From Neorhizobium petrolearium (GTDB lineage: Bacteria > Pseudomonadota > Alphaproteobacteria > Rhizobiales > Rhizobiaceae), in assembly GCF_017873175.1 (NCBI RefSeq), contig NZ_JAGGJW010000004.1, positions 186,001-250,000 of the forward strand: a stretch of 64,000 bases of DNA. The letters run 5' to 3'. Of this stretch, positions 10,137 to 18,032 are shown piece by piece. The position numbers and the translations under genes are program-made. The notes beneath the pieces were generated by a model. It worked only from the letters and a program-made list of their open reading frames with translations. It ran no database searches and was not told the origin of the DNA. Every line of letters starts with the position of its first letter. Position 1 is the first letter of the stretch.

Positions 10137-11333
10137 TCAGTTGCTCTTCGGCGGCTTTTCCGCTTCCTCGCCGTCCGGCTGACCATCCACGGCGATTTCG
10201 GGGTTGGCCGCGCGCTCGGCTTCCACCTTTCGCCAACGACGGACATTGGCATTGTGTTCCTCCAGCGTCGCGGCGAAGACATGGCCGCCGGTGCCGTCGG
10301 CTACGAAATAAAGGTCGTTGGTGCGCCAGGGGTTGGCGACTGCTTCCAACGCAGCACGACCGGGATTGGAAATCGGCGTCGGCGGAAGCCCCTTGATCTG
10401 GTAGGTATTATAGGGCGTCGGCTTGGCGAGGTCCGACTTGAAGATTGGCCGGTCGGACGGCTTCCCTTCGCCGCCGAAAAGTCCGTAGACGATGGTCGGG
10501 TCCGATTGCAGGCGCATTCCCTTCTGCAGCCGGTTGATGAAAACGGATGCGACATGAGCGCGCTCGTCTTCCTTGCCCGTCTCCTTCTCGACGATCGAGG
10601 CGAGCACGACAAACTCTTCTTTCGTCTTGATCGGCAGGTCCAGATCGCGCTTTTCCCAGATCTGGTCGATCATCTTCTCTTGCGCCACGCGCATCTGCTG
10701 GATGATATCGGCCCTCTTGCTGCCGCGCGAGAACTTGTAGGTATCGGGGCGCAGGCTGCCCTCCGGCGGTAGTTCGGCGGGCAGTTCGCCTTCCAGCACC
10801 GGATCTTCCGCCAGCCGCAGCATCATCTGCCGGACCGTCAGGCCCTCCGGCAGCACGACGGAATAAAGGATCGACCTGCCCGATTCCAGGACGTCCATGA
10901 TGTCCTTCATGGATGCATGCGCCTTGATCTCGTATTCGCCTGCCTTCAGCGTCTCGCCTCTGCGCAGATAGGTGGCCGTTACGTAGCGGAAGATGCGGGC
11001 ATCGGAGACGATGCCGTTGCGCTCGAGATTGGTGGCTATCTCGGCCAAACCGGCGCCCGGACGGACCATGAAATGCGTGTTCGCCTCCAGCGGGCCGGGC
11101 TCCTGGAAGGCCGAAATCATGTAGTAGAAGCCGGCGACCGCTGCCACGCAGATGACCACGACCATCGTCATCACGAAATTCAGAAAGATGACGAGCTGGC
11201 TGCGCGCCTTCTTGGACCGGCGCGGCGGTTCGGGCACGCGCTCCGGCTTCAGAGCTTCATTCGGCGATTTCGGAATGATCGGCCCCCGGCCATTGCCGGG
11301 CGGCAGTTCATTGACATGATTCGTATCGCTCAA
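10137..11333 (-). CDS. mltG: Endolytic murein transglycosylase MltG
   Basis: A 398-residue inner-membrane enzyme that cleaves nascent glycan strands and is thought to end their elongation. A Pro/Arg-rich cytoplasmic N-terminus (1-50) precedes one membrane helix (about 48-72), then the LysM-like and YceG domains. The catalytic glutamate is in the ASIVEKETGKEDER motif (about residue 242). In E. coli mltG also sits near fabF-acpP, and that order is kept here (fabF-mltG-yicC-gmk), linking wall growth to lipid synthesis. Confidence 0.95.
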   Translation of the reverse strand: MSDTNHVNELPPGNGRGPIIPKSPNEALKPERVPEPPRRSKKARSQLVIFLNFVMTMVVVICVAAVAGFYYMISAFQEPGPLEANTHFMVRPGAGLAEIATNLERNGIVSDARIFRYVTATYLRRGETLKAGEYEIKAHASMKDIMDVLESGRSILYSVVLPEGLTVRQMMLRLAEDPVLEGELPAELPPEGSLRPDTYKFSRGSKRADIIQQMRVAQEKMIDQIWEKRDLDLPIKTKEEFVVLASIVEKETGKEDERAHVASVFINRLQKGMRLQSDPTIVYGLFGGEGKPSDRPIFKSDLAKPTPYNTYQIKGLPPTPISNPGRAALEAVANPWRTNDLYFVADGTGGHVFAATLEEHNANVRRWRKVEAERAANPEIAVDGQPDGEEAEKPPKSN

Positions 11334-11458
11334 CCGCGCCCCCCAAGAGACTCAAACACGTTCGACCGCTGTTTGGCCAAGCAATGCGGCAAAAAACAGG
11401 TCCAGAAGATGATACGAGCCGGACCCGAAAGTCCAGCCGCATTAAAGCAGCGCTTCGA

Positions 11459-12721
11459 CTACGCGTCGTAACGGCGCAGCACGAGGGAAGCGTTCGTGCC
11501 ACCAAAGCCGAAGGAATTCGACAGCGCCACATTGATCTCGCGCTTGCGCGCCTTGTGCGGCACGAGGTCGATCGCCGTCTCGACATCGGGATTGTCGAGG
11601 TTGAGCGTCGGCGGCGCGATATTGTCGCGGATCGCCAGCGTCGAGAAGATCGCCTCGACGGCGCCGGCGGCCCCCAGAAGGTGGCCGATCGCCGATTTCG
11701 TGGAAGACATGGAGATCTTCGACGCCGCATTGCCGACGAGCCGCTCGACCGCGCCAAGCTCGATCGTGTCGGCCATGGTCGACGTGCCATGAGCATTGAT
11801 GTAATCCACGTCCGATGCCGAAATACCGGCCCGCTTGAGGGCCGAGGTCATGCAACGATAGGCCCCGTCGCCGTCTTCCGACGGCGCAGTGATATGGAAA
11901 GCATCGCCGGAAAGCCCGTAACCGACGATTTCGGCGTAGATCTTGGCGCCGCGCGCCTTGGCATGTTCCAGCTCTTCCAGGACGACGATGCCGGCGCCCT
12001 CGCCCATCACGAACCCGTCACGGTCGCGGTCATAGGGGCGCGAGGCCTTCTGAGGATCGTCGTTGTGCTGGGTGGACAGCGCCTTGCAGGCCGCGAAACC
12101 CGCGAGCGAAATGCGGCAGATCGGCGATTCCGTGCCGCCCGCGACCATCACGTCGGCATCACCGAGCATGATCAGCCGGGCTGCGTCGCCGATCGCATGC
12201 GCGCCGGTCGAACAGGCCGTGACGACGGCATGGTTCGGGCCGCGCAACTTGTGGCGGATCGACACCTGTCCGGAGACGAGGTTGATCAGGCGACCGGGAA
12301 TGAAGAAGGGCGAAATGCGGCGCGGGCCCTTGTCGCGCAACGTGTAGCCGGCTTCCACGATGCCCTCGAGGCCGCCGATGCCGGAACCGATCAACACGCC
12401 CGTGGCGATCTGATCTTCGTCCGTCTCAGGATGCCAGCCGGCATCGTTGAGCGCCATGTCGGCGGCAGCCATGCCGTAGATGATGAAGGGATCGACCTTG
12501 CGCTGCTCCTTCGGCTCCATCCAGTCGTCGGGATTGAAGGTGCCATCGGAGCCATCGCCTGTCGGAATACGACAAGCGACCTTAGCGGGAAGATCCTCGA
12601 CTTCGAACTCAGTCACGAGACGGGCAGCGTTCTGGCTGGCAAGCAACCGCTGCCAGCTCACTTCCGTTCCGCACCCAAGAGGAGATACCATGCCGGTACC
12701 GGTGATAACGACACGTCTCAT
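11459..12721 (-). CDS. fabF: 3-oxoacyl-[ACP] synthase II FabF
   Basis: A 420-residue condensing enzyme that extends acyl-ACP with malonyl-ACP in fatty-acid synthesis. The active-site cysteine is C170 in ACSTGAHAIG, with catalytic histidines in AHGTST (about 308) and GHLLGAAGA (about 343). The ATG at 12721 (MRRVVITGTG) is preferred over an upstream in-frame ATG because GGTGGA precedes it and it matches the family N-terminus. It lies downstream of acpP with a stem-loop between them. Confidence 0.97.
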   Translation of the reverse strand: MRRVVITGTGMVSPLGCGTEVSWQRLLASQNAARLVTEFEVEDLPAKVACRIPTGDGSDGTFNPDDWMEPKEQRKVDPFIIYGMAAADMALNDAGWHPETDEDQIATGVLIGSGIGGLEGIVEAGYTLRDKGPRRISPFFIPGRLINLVSGQVSIRHKLRGPNHAVVTACSTGAHAIGDAARLIMLGDADVMVAGGTESPICRISLAGFAACKALSTQHNDDPQKASRPYDRDRDGFVMGEGAGIVVLEELEHAKARGAKIYAEIVGYGLSGDAFHITAPSEDGDGAYRCMTSALKRAGISASDVDYINAHGTSTMADTIELGAVERLVGNAASKISMSSTKSAIGHLLGAAGAVEAIFSTLAIRDNIAPPTLNLDNPDVETAIDLVPHKARKREINVALSNSFGFGGTNASLVLRRYDA

Positions 12722-12776
12722 CGCCAGCGTTCCACCCTGAATTTTCATGTTCCAGGGGCAAGCCCCCAGTTGCTGA

Positions 12777-12800
12777 AACGGCCCGTGCGAGCGGGCCGTT
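12777..12800 (-). terminator. Stem-loop between acpP and fabF
   Basis: A perfect 9-bp inverted repeat (AACGGCCCG / CGGGCCGTT, 6-nt loop) follows the acpP stop. On the minus strand it is followed by only a short TTTC, so it is probably a partial terminator or processing stem that lowers fabF relative to abundant acyl carrier protein. A second short stem (GGGGC/GCCCC) follows. The role is inferred. Confidence 0.5.
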
Positions 12801-12844
12801 GTCGGGATTTGCCTTGCGGCTTTATCCCTAGTCTATCGGATCGA

Positions 12845-13081
12845 TCAGGCCTGGGCCTTCTCGATGAACTTCACGGCATCGCCGACGGTCAGAATGGAAT
12901 CAGCAGCGTCGTCTGGGATTTCGACGCCGAATTCTTCCTCGAAAGCCATGACCAGTTCGACGGTGTCGAGCGAGTCTGCGCCAAGATCGTCGATGAAGCT
13001 TGCGCCTTCAACAACCTTGTCGGCATCGACGCCGAGATGGTCAATAACAATTTTCTTCACGCGTTCTGCGATATCGCTCAT
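12845..13081 (-). CDS. acpP: Acyl carrier protein
   Basis: A 78-residue acidic protein that carries growing acyl chains on a phosphopantetheine arm. The attachment serine is S37 in [10 protein letters not shown], and the four-helix ACP pattern ([10 protein letters not shown] at the start, VGDAVKFIE at the end) is intact. It is flanked by fabG and fabF, as in most proteobacteria. A stem-loop lies in its leader at 13108-13128 and another after its stop. Confidence 0.98.
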   Translation of the reverse strand: MSDIAERVKKIVIDHLGVDADKVVEGASFIDDLGADSLDTVELVMAFEEEFGVEIPDDAADSILTVGDAVKFIEKAQA

Positions 13082-13107
13082 GTCGGTTTCCTCGACCTTT
13101 GTCTTAT

Positions 13108-13128
13108 CGGATGCCCGTTTGGCATCCG
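13108..13128 (-). promoter_or_regulatory. Stem-loop in the acpP leader
   Basis: A perfect 8-bp inverted repeat (CGGATGCC / GGCATCCG, 5-nt loop) ends 26 bases upstream of the acpP start. It is in the presumed 5' untranslated region of a highly expressed gene, in a 287-base gap between fabG and acpP that otherwise holds no gene. I could not assign a confident promoter in this gap. Confidence 0.4.
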
Positions 13129-13368
13129 CATCCTGTTAAAGCCTGCAATCGCCGCCTTCGCAAGGCCGATGCCGGCAAACCTGTTCGCCCCTCGTCAGGC
13201 TCCAATCATGTGTTGCTCACGCAATATGAAGGGCTGCATTTCAGGGTGACTTCTCACAGTCATGGCCCGCTTAACACGGTTTGACTGTTCCGCAAAGCCA
13301 GAATTTGTTCCATTCCACCGCCGCCAACAACCGATTGCAGCGGAATTCTGGAACCTTCCCGGCTCGGC

Positions 13369-14106
13369 TCAGATCATCGCCATACCGCCGTTGACATGGA
13401 TCGTCTGGCCCGTGACGTAACCCGCCTCGTCGGAAGCGAGATAAAGCACCGCCGCGGCGATGTCAGAACCCGCACCCATGCGCTTCATCGGGATCGCGCC
13501 CAGGATCGCTTCCTTCTGCTTTTCGTTGAGCTTGCCGGTCATGGCGCTCTCGATGAAGCCCGGCGCGACGCAGTTGACCGTCACGTTGCGGGTGGCGATC
13601 TCCTGTGCCAGCGATTTGGAAAAGCCGATCATGCCGGCCTTGGAGGCGCAATAGTTCGTCTGGCCCGGATTGCCGGTGACGCCGACGACGGAGGTGATGT
13701 TGATGATGCGGCCATGGCGCCGGCGCATCATCGGATGGGTGAGCTCGCGGGTCAGGCGGAAGACCGCCGTCAGGTTCACCTCGAGGACCGAATCCCAGTC
13801 CTCGTCGCTCATCCGCACGAAGAGGCCGTCCTTGGTGATACCGGCATTGTTGACGAGGATGTCGACGCCGCCGAGTTCGGCTTCGGCCTTCTCGCCGAGC
13901 GCCTTCACCTCGGCGCGGTCGGACAGGTTGGCCGGGAAAATCTTGACGCGGTCACCGAGTTCGGCAGCCAGTGCCTCCAGCTTTTCGACACGCGTGCCGT
14001 GTAGGCCGACCACGGCACCCTGCTTGTGCAGCATGCGGGCGATCTCTTCGCCGAGGCCGCCGGTTGCGCCCGTCACCAATGCCTTGCGGCCGGTCAAATC
14101 AAACAT
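13369..14106 (-). CDS. fabG: 3-oxoacyl-[ACP] reductase FabG
   Basis: A 245-residue short-chain dehydrogenase that reduces 3-ketoacyl-ACP with NADPH. It has the cofactor motif TGATGGLGE (12-20), the NNAG motif (about 86-89) and the catalytic triad S139, Y152, K156 (YCASK). Its length and its place between fabD and acpP separate it from the many other SDR enzymes. The C-terminal YVTGQTIHVNGGMAM is typical of FabG. Confidence 0.97.
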   Translation of the reverse strand: MFDLTGRKALVTGATGGLGEEIARMLHKQGAVVGLHGTRVEKLEALAAELGDRVKIFPANLSDRAEVKALGEKAEAELGGVDILVNNAGITKDGLFVRMSDEDWDSVLEVNLTAVFRLTRELTHPMMRRRHGRIINITSVVGVTGNPGQTNYCASKAGMIGFSKSLAQEIATRNVTVNCVAPGFIESAMTGKLNEKQKEAILGAIPMKRMGAGSDIAAAVLYLASDEAGYVTGQTIHVNGGMAMI

Positions 14107-14138
14107 GGTGGTGTTCCTCTTTTTTGGAGCAAATAGCC

Positions 14139-14208
14139 AGTAGCGAATAATTTTTCATCGCATCATCGCCATCTCTTTACTATTCGCTACTCCCTATTCG
14201 CTATTCGC
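14139..14208. repeat. TATTCGC repeat cluster with inverted copy
   Basis: Between fabD and fabG, the 11-mer AGTAGCGAATA (14139-14149) is matched by its reverse complement TATTCGCTACT (14181-14191), giving an 11-bp stem with a 31-nt loop. The heptamer TATTCGC then recurs directly at 14195 and 14202. The block is AT-richer than its neighbours and looks like a short interspersed repeat unit rather than a promoter. It lies in the transcribed gap of the fabD-fabG operon. Confidence 0.65.
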
Positions 14209-14217
14209 TTTTCGCAA

Positions 14218-15174
14218 TCAGCCGAGGATAGCGGCGAGCGCCGCGTCGATATCGGCCGGCGTATTAATGGCAATGCCGGAAATATTCTTGTCGATGCGGC
14301 GGGCAAGGCCGGTCAGCACTTTTCCCGAACCGATCTCGTAAAGCGTCGTCACACCGTTGGCGGCGAACCACTCCACCGTCTCGCGCCAGCGCACCTGGCC
14401 GGTCACCTGGGTGACGAGCAGCTTGGCGATCTCGTCTGCATCGTAGACTGGTGCTGCGCGGACATTGGCGACGAGCGGTACGACCGGGTTCTTCTTTTCC
14501 GCCCTGTCCAGCGCATGGCGCATGGCATCGGCGGCCGGCGCCATCAGGTCGCTGTGGAACGGCGCGGAGACAGGCAGCATGATGGCGCGCTTGGCGCCCT
14601 TTTCGGTCGCGAGCGCCGCCGCCTTCTCGACGGCCGCCTTCGAACCGGAAATCACGAGCTGGCCGCCGCCGTTGTCGTTGGCGATCTGGCAGACCCCGGC
14701 ATCACGCGCATCGGCGCAGGCGGCTTCCACATCGCCATGCTCCAGACCAAGGATTGCCGCCATGGCGCCCTGCCCTACCGGCACCGCCGTCTGCATGGCG
14801 TCGCCACGGATGCGGAGCAGCCTGGCGGTATCGGCAAGCGAGAAGGTGCCTGCCGCGCAGAGCGCGGAATATTCGCCGAGCGAATGGCCGGCCACATAGG
14901 CGACCCTTTCGGCAAGGTTCAACCCACGCGCTTCCATGACACGGATCGCAGCCATCGAAACGGCCATCAGCGCCGGCTGCGCGTTGGCCGTCAGCGTCAG
15001 CGTCTCCTCAGGCCCGTTCCACATGATATCGGAGAGCTTCTGGCCGAGCGCATCGTCGACCACCTGGAAAACCGCGCGGGCTTCGGGATAAGCGTCCGCC
15101 AGATCCTTGCCCATGCCAACGGACTGGCTGCCCTGTCCGGGGAATGTGAATGCGATGCTCGCTGAAGTGCCCAT
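14218..15174 (-). CDS. fabD: Malonyl-CoA-ACP transacylase FabD
   Basis: A 318-residue enzyme that loads malonyl groups from CoA onto acyl carrier protein. It has the GQGSQ motif (13-17), the nucleophile S98 in GHSLGEY, and the catalytic histidine in SAPFHSDLM (about 207). It is the first gene of the fabD-fabG-acpP-fabF block on this strand; its upstream region (15175-15338) is shared with the divergent aldo/keto reductase and must hold both promoters. Confidence 0.97.
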   Translation of the reverse strand: MGTSASIAFTFPGQGSQSVGMGKDLADAYPEARAVFQVVDDALGQKLSDIMWNGPEETLTLTANAQPALMAVSMAAIRVMEARGLNLAERVAYVAGHSLGEYSALCAAGTFSLADTARLLRIRGDAMQTAVPVGQGAMAAILGLEHGDVEAACADARDAGVCQIANDNGGGQLVISGSKAAVEKAAALATEKGAKRAIMLPVSAPFHSDLMAPAADAMRHALDRAEKKNPVVPLVANVRAAPVYDADEIAKLLVTQVTGQVRWRETVEWFAANGVTTLYEIGSGKVLTGLARRIDKNISGIAINTPADIDAALAAILG

Positions 15175-15338
15175 GGGGATGATTTCCTTCCCTTATGTTT
15201 GCCTCTCCATTCACATTTGGGCTTCCTGAGTCAAGGGCAAGGCCTATCTCGAAGGTCTCCGAGGCCCTGTTGTCCCCCTTGCGCTATGTCAAATCCCGCT
15301 TAAAGTCCGACCGACCTTCCAAGATCAGGATTCCTTTC

Positions 15339-16382
15339 ATGAGATATAAGAGACTGGGCCGCACGGATATCACCGTGTCCGAAATCTGCCTCGGCACCAT
15401 GACCTGGGGCACGCAGAATACGGAAGCGGAAGCCCATGAGCAGATGGATCATGCGTTCGACCAGGGCGTGAATTTCTTCGATACGGCCGAACTCTACCCA
15501 ACGACGCCGGTCAGCATCGAAACCTACGGCCGTACGGAAGAAATCATCGGGACCTGGCTCAGGAAAAGCGGCAAGCGTAAGGACATCGTCCTCGCCTCCA
15601 AGATCGCCGGAAGCGGCCGGCCGCATATCCGCGGCGGCCGCGATATCTCGGCCGCGACGATCCGCGAGGCGCTCGATGCCAGCCTGAGACGCCTGCAGAC
15701 CGACTATCTCGACCTCTACCAGATCCACTGGCCGAACCGCGGCACCTATCATTTCCGCAATCTGTGGTCCTTCGACGCTTTCACGCAGGGTCGGCAGAAG
15801 GCGGCGGCCGAGATCGCCGAAATCCTCGAGACGCTCGGCGAACTGGTGAAGGCGGGCAAGATCCGCGCGGTCGGCCTTTCCAACGAAAGCGCCTGGGGCA
15901 CGCTGAAATACCTCAGGCTTTCTGAAGAAAGGGGCCTGCCGCGCGTCGCCTCGATCCAGAACGAATACAGCCTGCTCTACCGCCAGTTCGATACCGACCT
16001 CGCGGAAGTCGCCCATCACGAGAATGTCGGGCTGATGGCCTATTCGCCGCTCGCCGCCGGCATCCTCACCGGCAAATACCGGAACGGCGCCCGCCCCGCC
16101 GGCTCGCGCGCCACGATCAATACTGACCTCGGCGGCCGCCTGCAGCCGATGCAGGAGCCGGCCGTGGAAGCGTATGCTAAGGTCGCCGAAAGACACGGGC
16201 TCGACATGGCGCAGATGGCGCTCGCCTTCTGCCTTTCGCGCCCCTTCATGGCCTCGGTCATCATCGGCGCAACCTCGATGGCGCAACTGAAGACGGATAT
16301 CGGCGCGACGGAAGTGAGGCTCTCCGAAGACGTGATGAAGGATATTGCCGGGGTTTATCGGCAATATCCGATGACGCTGTAA
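15339..16382 (+). CDS. Aldo/keto reductase, Tas-like
   Basis: A 347-residue NADP(H)-dependent oxidoreductase. The catalytic tetrad is visible: Asp and Tyr in FDTAELYP, Lys in LASKIAG and His in YQIHWPN. Length and the MRYKRLGRTDITVSEICLGTM start match E. coli Tas (346 residues). The ATG at 15339 follows AGGA by eight bases; a longer upstream frame would run into the divergent fabD promoter. The natural substrate is unknown. Confidence 0.9.
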   Translation: MRYKRLGRTDITVSEICLGTMTWGTQNTEAEAHEQMDHAFDQGVNFFDTAELYPTTPVSIETYGRTEEIIGTWLRKSGKRKDIVLASKIAGSGRPHIRGGRDISAATIREALDASLRRLQTDYLDLYQIHWPNRGTYHFRNLWSFDAFTQGRQKAAAEIAEILETLGELVKAGKIRAVGLSNESAWGTLKYLRLSEERGLPRVASIQNEYSLLYRQFDTDLAEVAHHENVGLMAYSPLAAGILTGKYRNGARPAGSRATINTDLGGRLQPMQEPAVEAYAKVAERHGLDMAQMALAFCLSRPFMASVIIGATSMAQLKTDIGATEVRLSEDVMKDIAGVYRQYPMTL

Positions 16383-16395
16383 GCAGAAGAAGCAG

Positions 16396-16423
16396 ACCCG
16401 CCTTGCCGACGTGAGGCGGGTCC
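16396..16423. terminator. Bidirectional terminator between convergent genes
   Basis: A perfect 9-bp inverted repeat (GACCCGCCT / AGGCGGGTC, 10-nt loop) fills the 46-base gap between the convergent aldo/keto reductase and ccdA-like genes. T-runs are short on both sides, but the position and strength of the stem suggest termination in both directions. Confidence 0.6.
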
Positions 16424-16428
16424 GGCTC

Positions 16429-17148
16429 TCAAAAGCTCGTCGTGAGCCGTGTCAGCCATTCCGGAGATGCCGCGACGAGCGCCGCCTCGATGGTCTTGTC
16501 CACGCCCGTCAGGACGGCGAAGCCGACCACCAGCAGGACCAGGCCAAGAAAGCCCTTGGCAACCTTGCCGAAATTCAGCATCCGGTCGCGCCAACGCTGC
16601 ACGATATCCCTCGACAGCCGTCCGAGCAGGAGAAGCGGCGCTGCCGCGCCAAGTCCGAATGCCGCCATGGTCAGAAAAACCTCGCCGAGGTTCTCACCGC
16701 GCGCCGCCATCAGCGATGCCGCGCCGAGCGTCGGGCCGACACACGGGCTCCAGACCGCGCCCAGAAGGACCCCGACGAGAAACTGGCCTGTCAAACCCCG
16801 GTCGTCAAAGCCGCCGAAGCGGCGCTCCGTCCAGTTGCCCACCGGCCCCGCTGCGGCGGCGAGGCGAACCTGCATGGCCGGGGCCAGGAGGACCACGCCG
16901 AACAGGATCATCACCAACGCACCGATCTGGCGAAAGAACACAAGATCGAGCCCGAGGCCAAAGCCGACAAGCGCCACGAACATGCCGATCGCAACGAATG
17001 AACCGGCCAGTCCCGAAGCGAGCGCCACCTGGGCATAACGGTGCTTGCCCGTCGCACTGGCCAGAACGATCGGAACCAGGGGCAGAACGCAGGGCGAGAG
17101 GATCGACAGCACGCCTGCGAGGGCGGCGAAAACCAGTGATGTGCCCAT
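16429..17148 (-). CDS. CcdA/DsbD-type transmembrane thiol-redox protein
   Basis: A 239-residue membrane protein with six helices. The paired motifs SPCVLPLVP (about 18-26) and SPCVGP (about 134-139) place one cysteine in each half, the arrangement used by CcdA and the DsbD core to carry electrons from cytoplasmic thioredoxin to the periplasm. It starts two bases after the stop of a secreted thioredoxin-like gene, its likely electron acceptor. Whether it serves cytochrome c maturation or another reductive path cannot be decided here. Confidence 0.88.
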   Translation of the reverse strand: MGTSLVFAALAGVLSILSPCVLPLVPIVLASATGKHRYAQVALASGLAGSFVAIGMFVALVGFGLGLDLVFFRQIGALVMILFGVVLLAPAMQVRLAAAAGPVGNWTERRFGGFDDRGLTGQFLVGVLLGAVWSPCVGPTLGAASLMAARGENLGEVFLTMAAFGLGAAAPLLLLGRLSRDIVQRWRDRMLNFGKVAKGFLGLVLLVVGFAVLTGVDKTIEAALVAASPEWLTRLTTSF

Positions 17149-17150
17149 GC

Positions 17151-17564
17151 CTAATTCTTCTTCAATGTGGATCTGAACAGCTTCTCGATCGACCTGGCAT
17201 CTGTATCTCCAACCGAGCGGGCGGTCTCGCTATCGCCCTTGAAGGCGATGAGCGTCGACTGACTTTGAGCTTTGAAGGATCTGACGACGTCCTTCTGCGT
17301 GTCGAAATCGACCCGGAAAATCGTCAGGTCCGAGAAGTCGGATGAAGAGGTCAGCTTCTCGATGATCGGCTGCTGCGCCGCGCATGTCGGGCACCAGCTT
17401 GCCCAGATATCGACAACGATCGGCGTTCCTGCCTTTTGAACTGCTTCAAACGATTTCTGGTCGTAGCCTTTCAGCTCAACGGCGCCGGCCGCCGTCGAAA
17501 CCAGCACAACGAATGCCGACGCGCTTAAAATCCGCATCGAGCGCAACATATTTCTCATGTTCAT
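17151..17564 (-). CDS. Periplasmic thioredoxin-like protein
   Basis: A 137-residue exported thioredoxin-fold protein. A signal peptide (hydrophobic core about 11-27, cleavage near AAGAVE) precedes the domain, whose active site is WCPTC (C58, C61). The cis-proline loop is replaced by STLIAFKGD rather than the usual TP pair. It is followed after two bases by the CcdA-like gene, so the two probably form an electron relay delivering reductant to periplasmic substrates. Confidence 0.88.
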   Translation of the reverse strand: MNMRNMLRSMRILSASAFVVLVSTAAGAVELKGYDQKSFEAVQKAGTPIVVDIWASWCPTCAAQQPIIEKLTSSSDFSDLTIFRVDFDTQKDVVRSFKAQSQSTLIAFKGDSETARSVGDTDARSIEKLFRSTLKKN

Positions 17565-17779
17565 CCTCCAATGGTTCGCCCCGGCCCCTGTTGATACAGC
17601 ATATCAAAACGGCAGCCATCCGGACGTCAGCGGAAACCGGTCGGGATGCGGCTTCTGCCTGGCGTCAATCCGGTTACGCGTCGCGCGGGGCTCAGGTTAC
17701 ATCTCGCCAAACACAAGGCCGTGATCGGATGACGCTACGCAAATCCGCCGCCCGGCAGGAGGCAATTCGCCCGCGCCCC

Positions 17780-17807
17780 TTGCCATCCGCCCAAAAATCC
17801 GTATAAG
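17780..17807 (+). promoter_or_regulatory. Predicted sigma70-type promoter of the rpsF operon
   Basis: TTGCCA (17780-17785, preceded by C giving the rhizobial CTTG form) and TATAAG (17802-17807) are separated by 16 bases. It is oriented toward rpsF about 225 bases upstream of the start codon. It is the best promoter match I see in this gap. Confidence 0.6.
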
Positions 17808-17849
17808 CGCGCTGTTCGAAACACCCGGTCTTCTGGCTGGTGGCTGAAC

Positions 17850-17901
17850 GGAGGGCAGGTTTCCCGAGGGAAACCGCAGGGACCACAAGGTCCAAGCCTC
17901 C
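17850..17901 (+). ncRNA. Three-way-junction RNA element in the rpsF leader
   Basis: The outer stem GGAGG (17850-17854) pairs with CCTCC (17897-17901). It encloses two perfect hairpins: GGTTTCC/GGAAACC (17858-17864 with 17869-17875, loop CGAG) and GGACC/GGTCC (17880-17884 with 17889-17893, loop ACAA). This is too regular to be chance in a non-coding leader. It may be a cis-regulatory element or a small RNA processed from the leader; I do not recognise the family. Confidence 0.5.
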
Positions 17902-17977
17902 CGTGTCTCCGCTCTCGACCGTCTCGATCAAACTACTTTTCTTGCTTGGCTTTTCAGTCTTTCAGGAGCAGTCGTTG

Positions 17978-18032
17978 AGGCTTAGCCGCCGAGTCCGGGT
18001 GATACACAACCGCAAGAAAAGGCAAAGCTTAC
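17978..18032 (+). promoter_or_regulatory. Possible S6:S18-type autoregulatory leader helix
   Basis: AGGCTTAGCC (17978-17987) can pair with GGCAAAGCTT (18021-18030): nine of ten positions pair, including one G-U, with one A-A mismatch. The 3' arm overlaps the purine-rich ribosome site and ends two bases before the rpsF ATG. The 5' arm runs into CCGCCG; published S6:S18 leader motifs carry a conserved CCG in a bulge. This suggests that the S6-S18 complex represses its own translation, but the assignment is inferred. Confidence 0.45.

Larger units (their letters stand above)
17565..18032 (+). other. 468-base gene-free region: rpsF promoter and leader
   Basis: No convincing coding frame is seen. 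The left part (17565-17779) is the upstream region of the minus-strand thioredoxin gene. The right part holds a sigma70-like promoter (17780-17807), a three-way-junction RNA (17850-17901) and a Shine-Dalgarno-pairing helix (17978-18030), each listed separately. If the promoter is used, the rpsF leader is roughly 220 nt, long for a ribosomal protein operon unless it is regulatory. Confidence 0.7.

Noticed and set aside
11384..13249. A 621-residue plus-strand frame over fabF and acpP
   Set aside because: It lies opposite two genes with perfect active-site motifs and has random-like composition.
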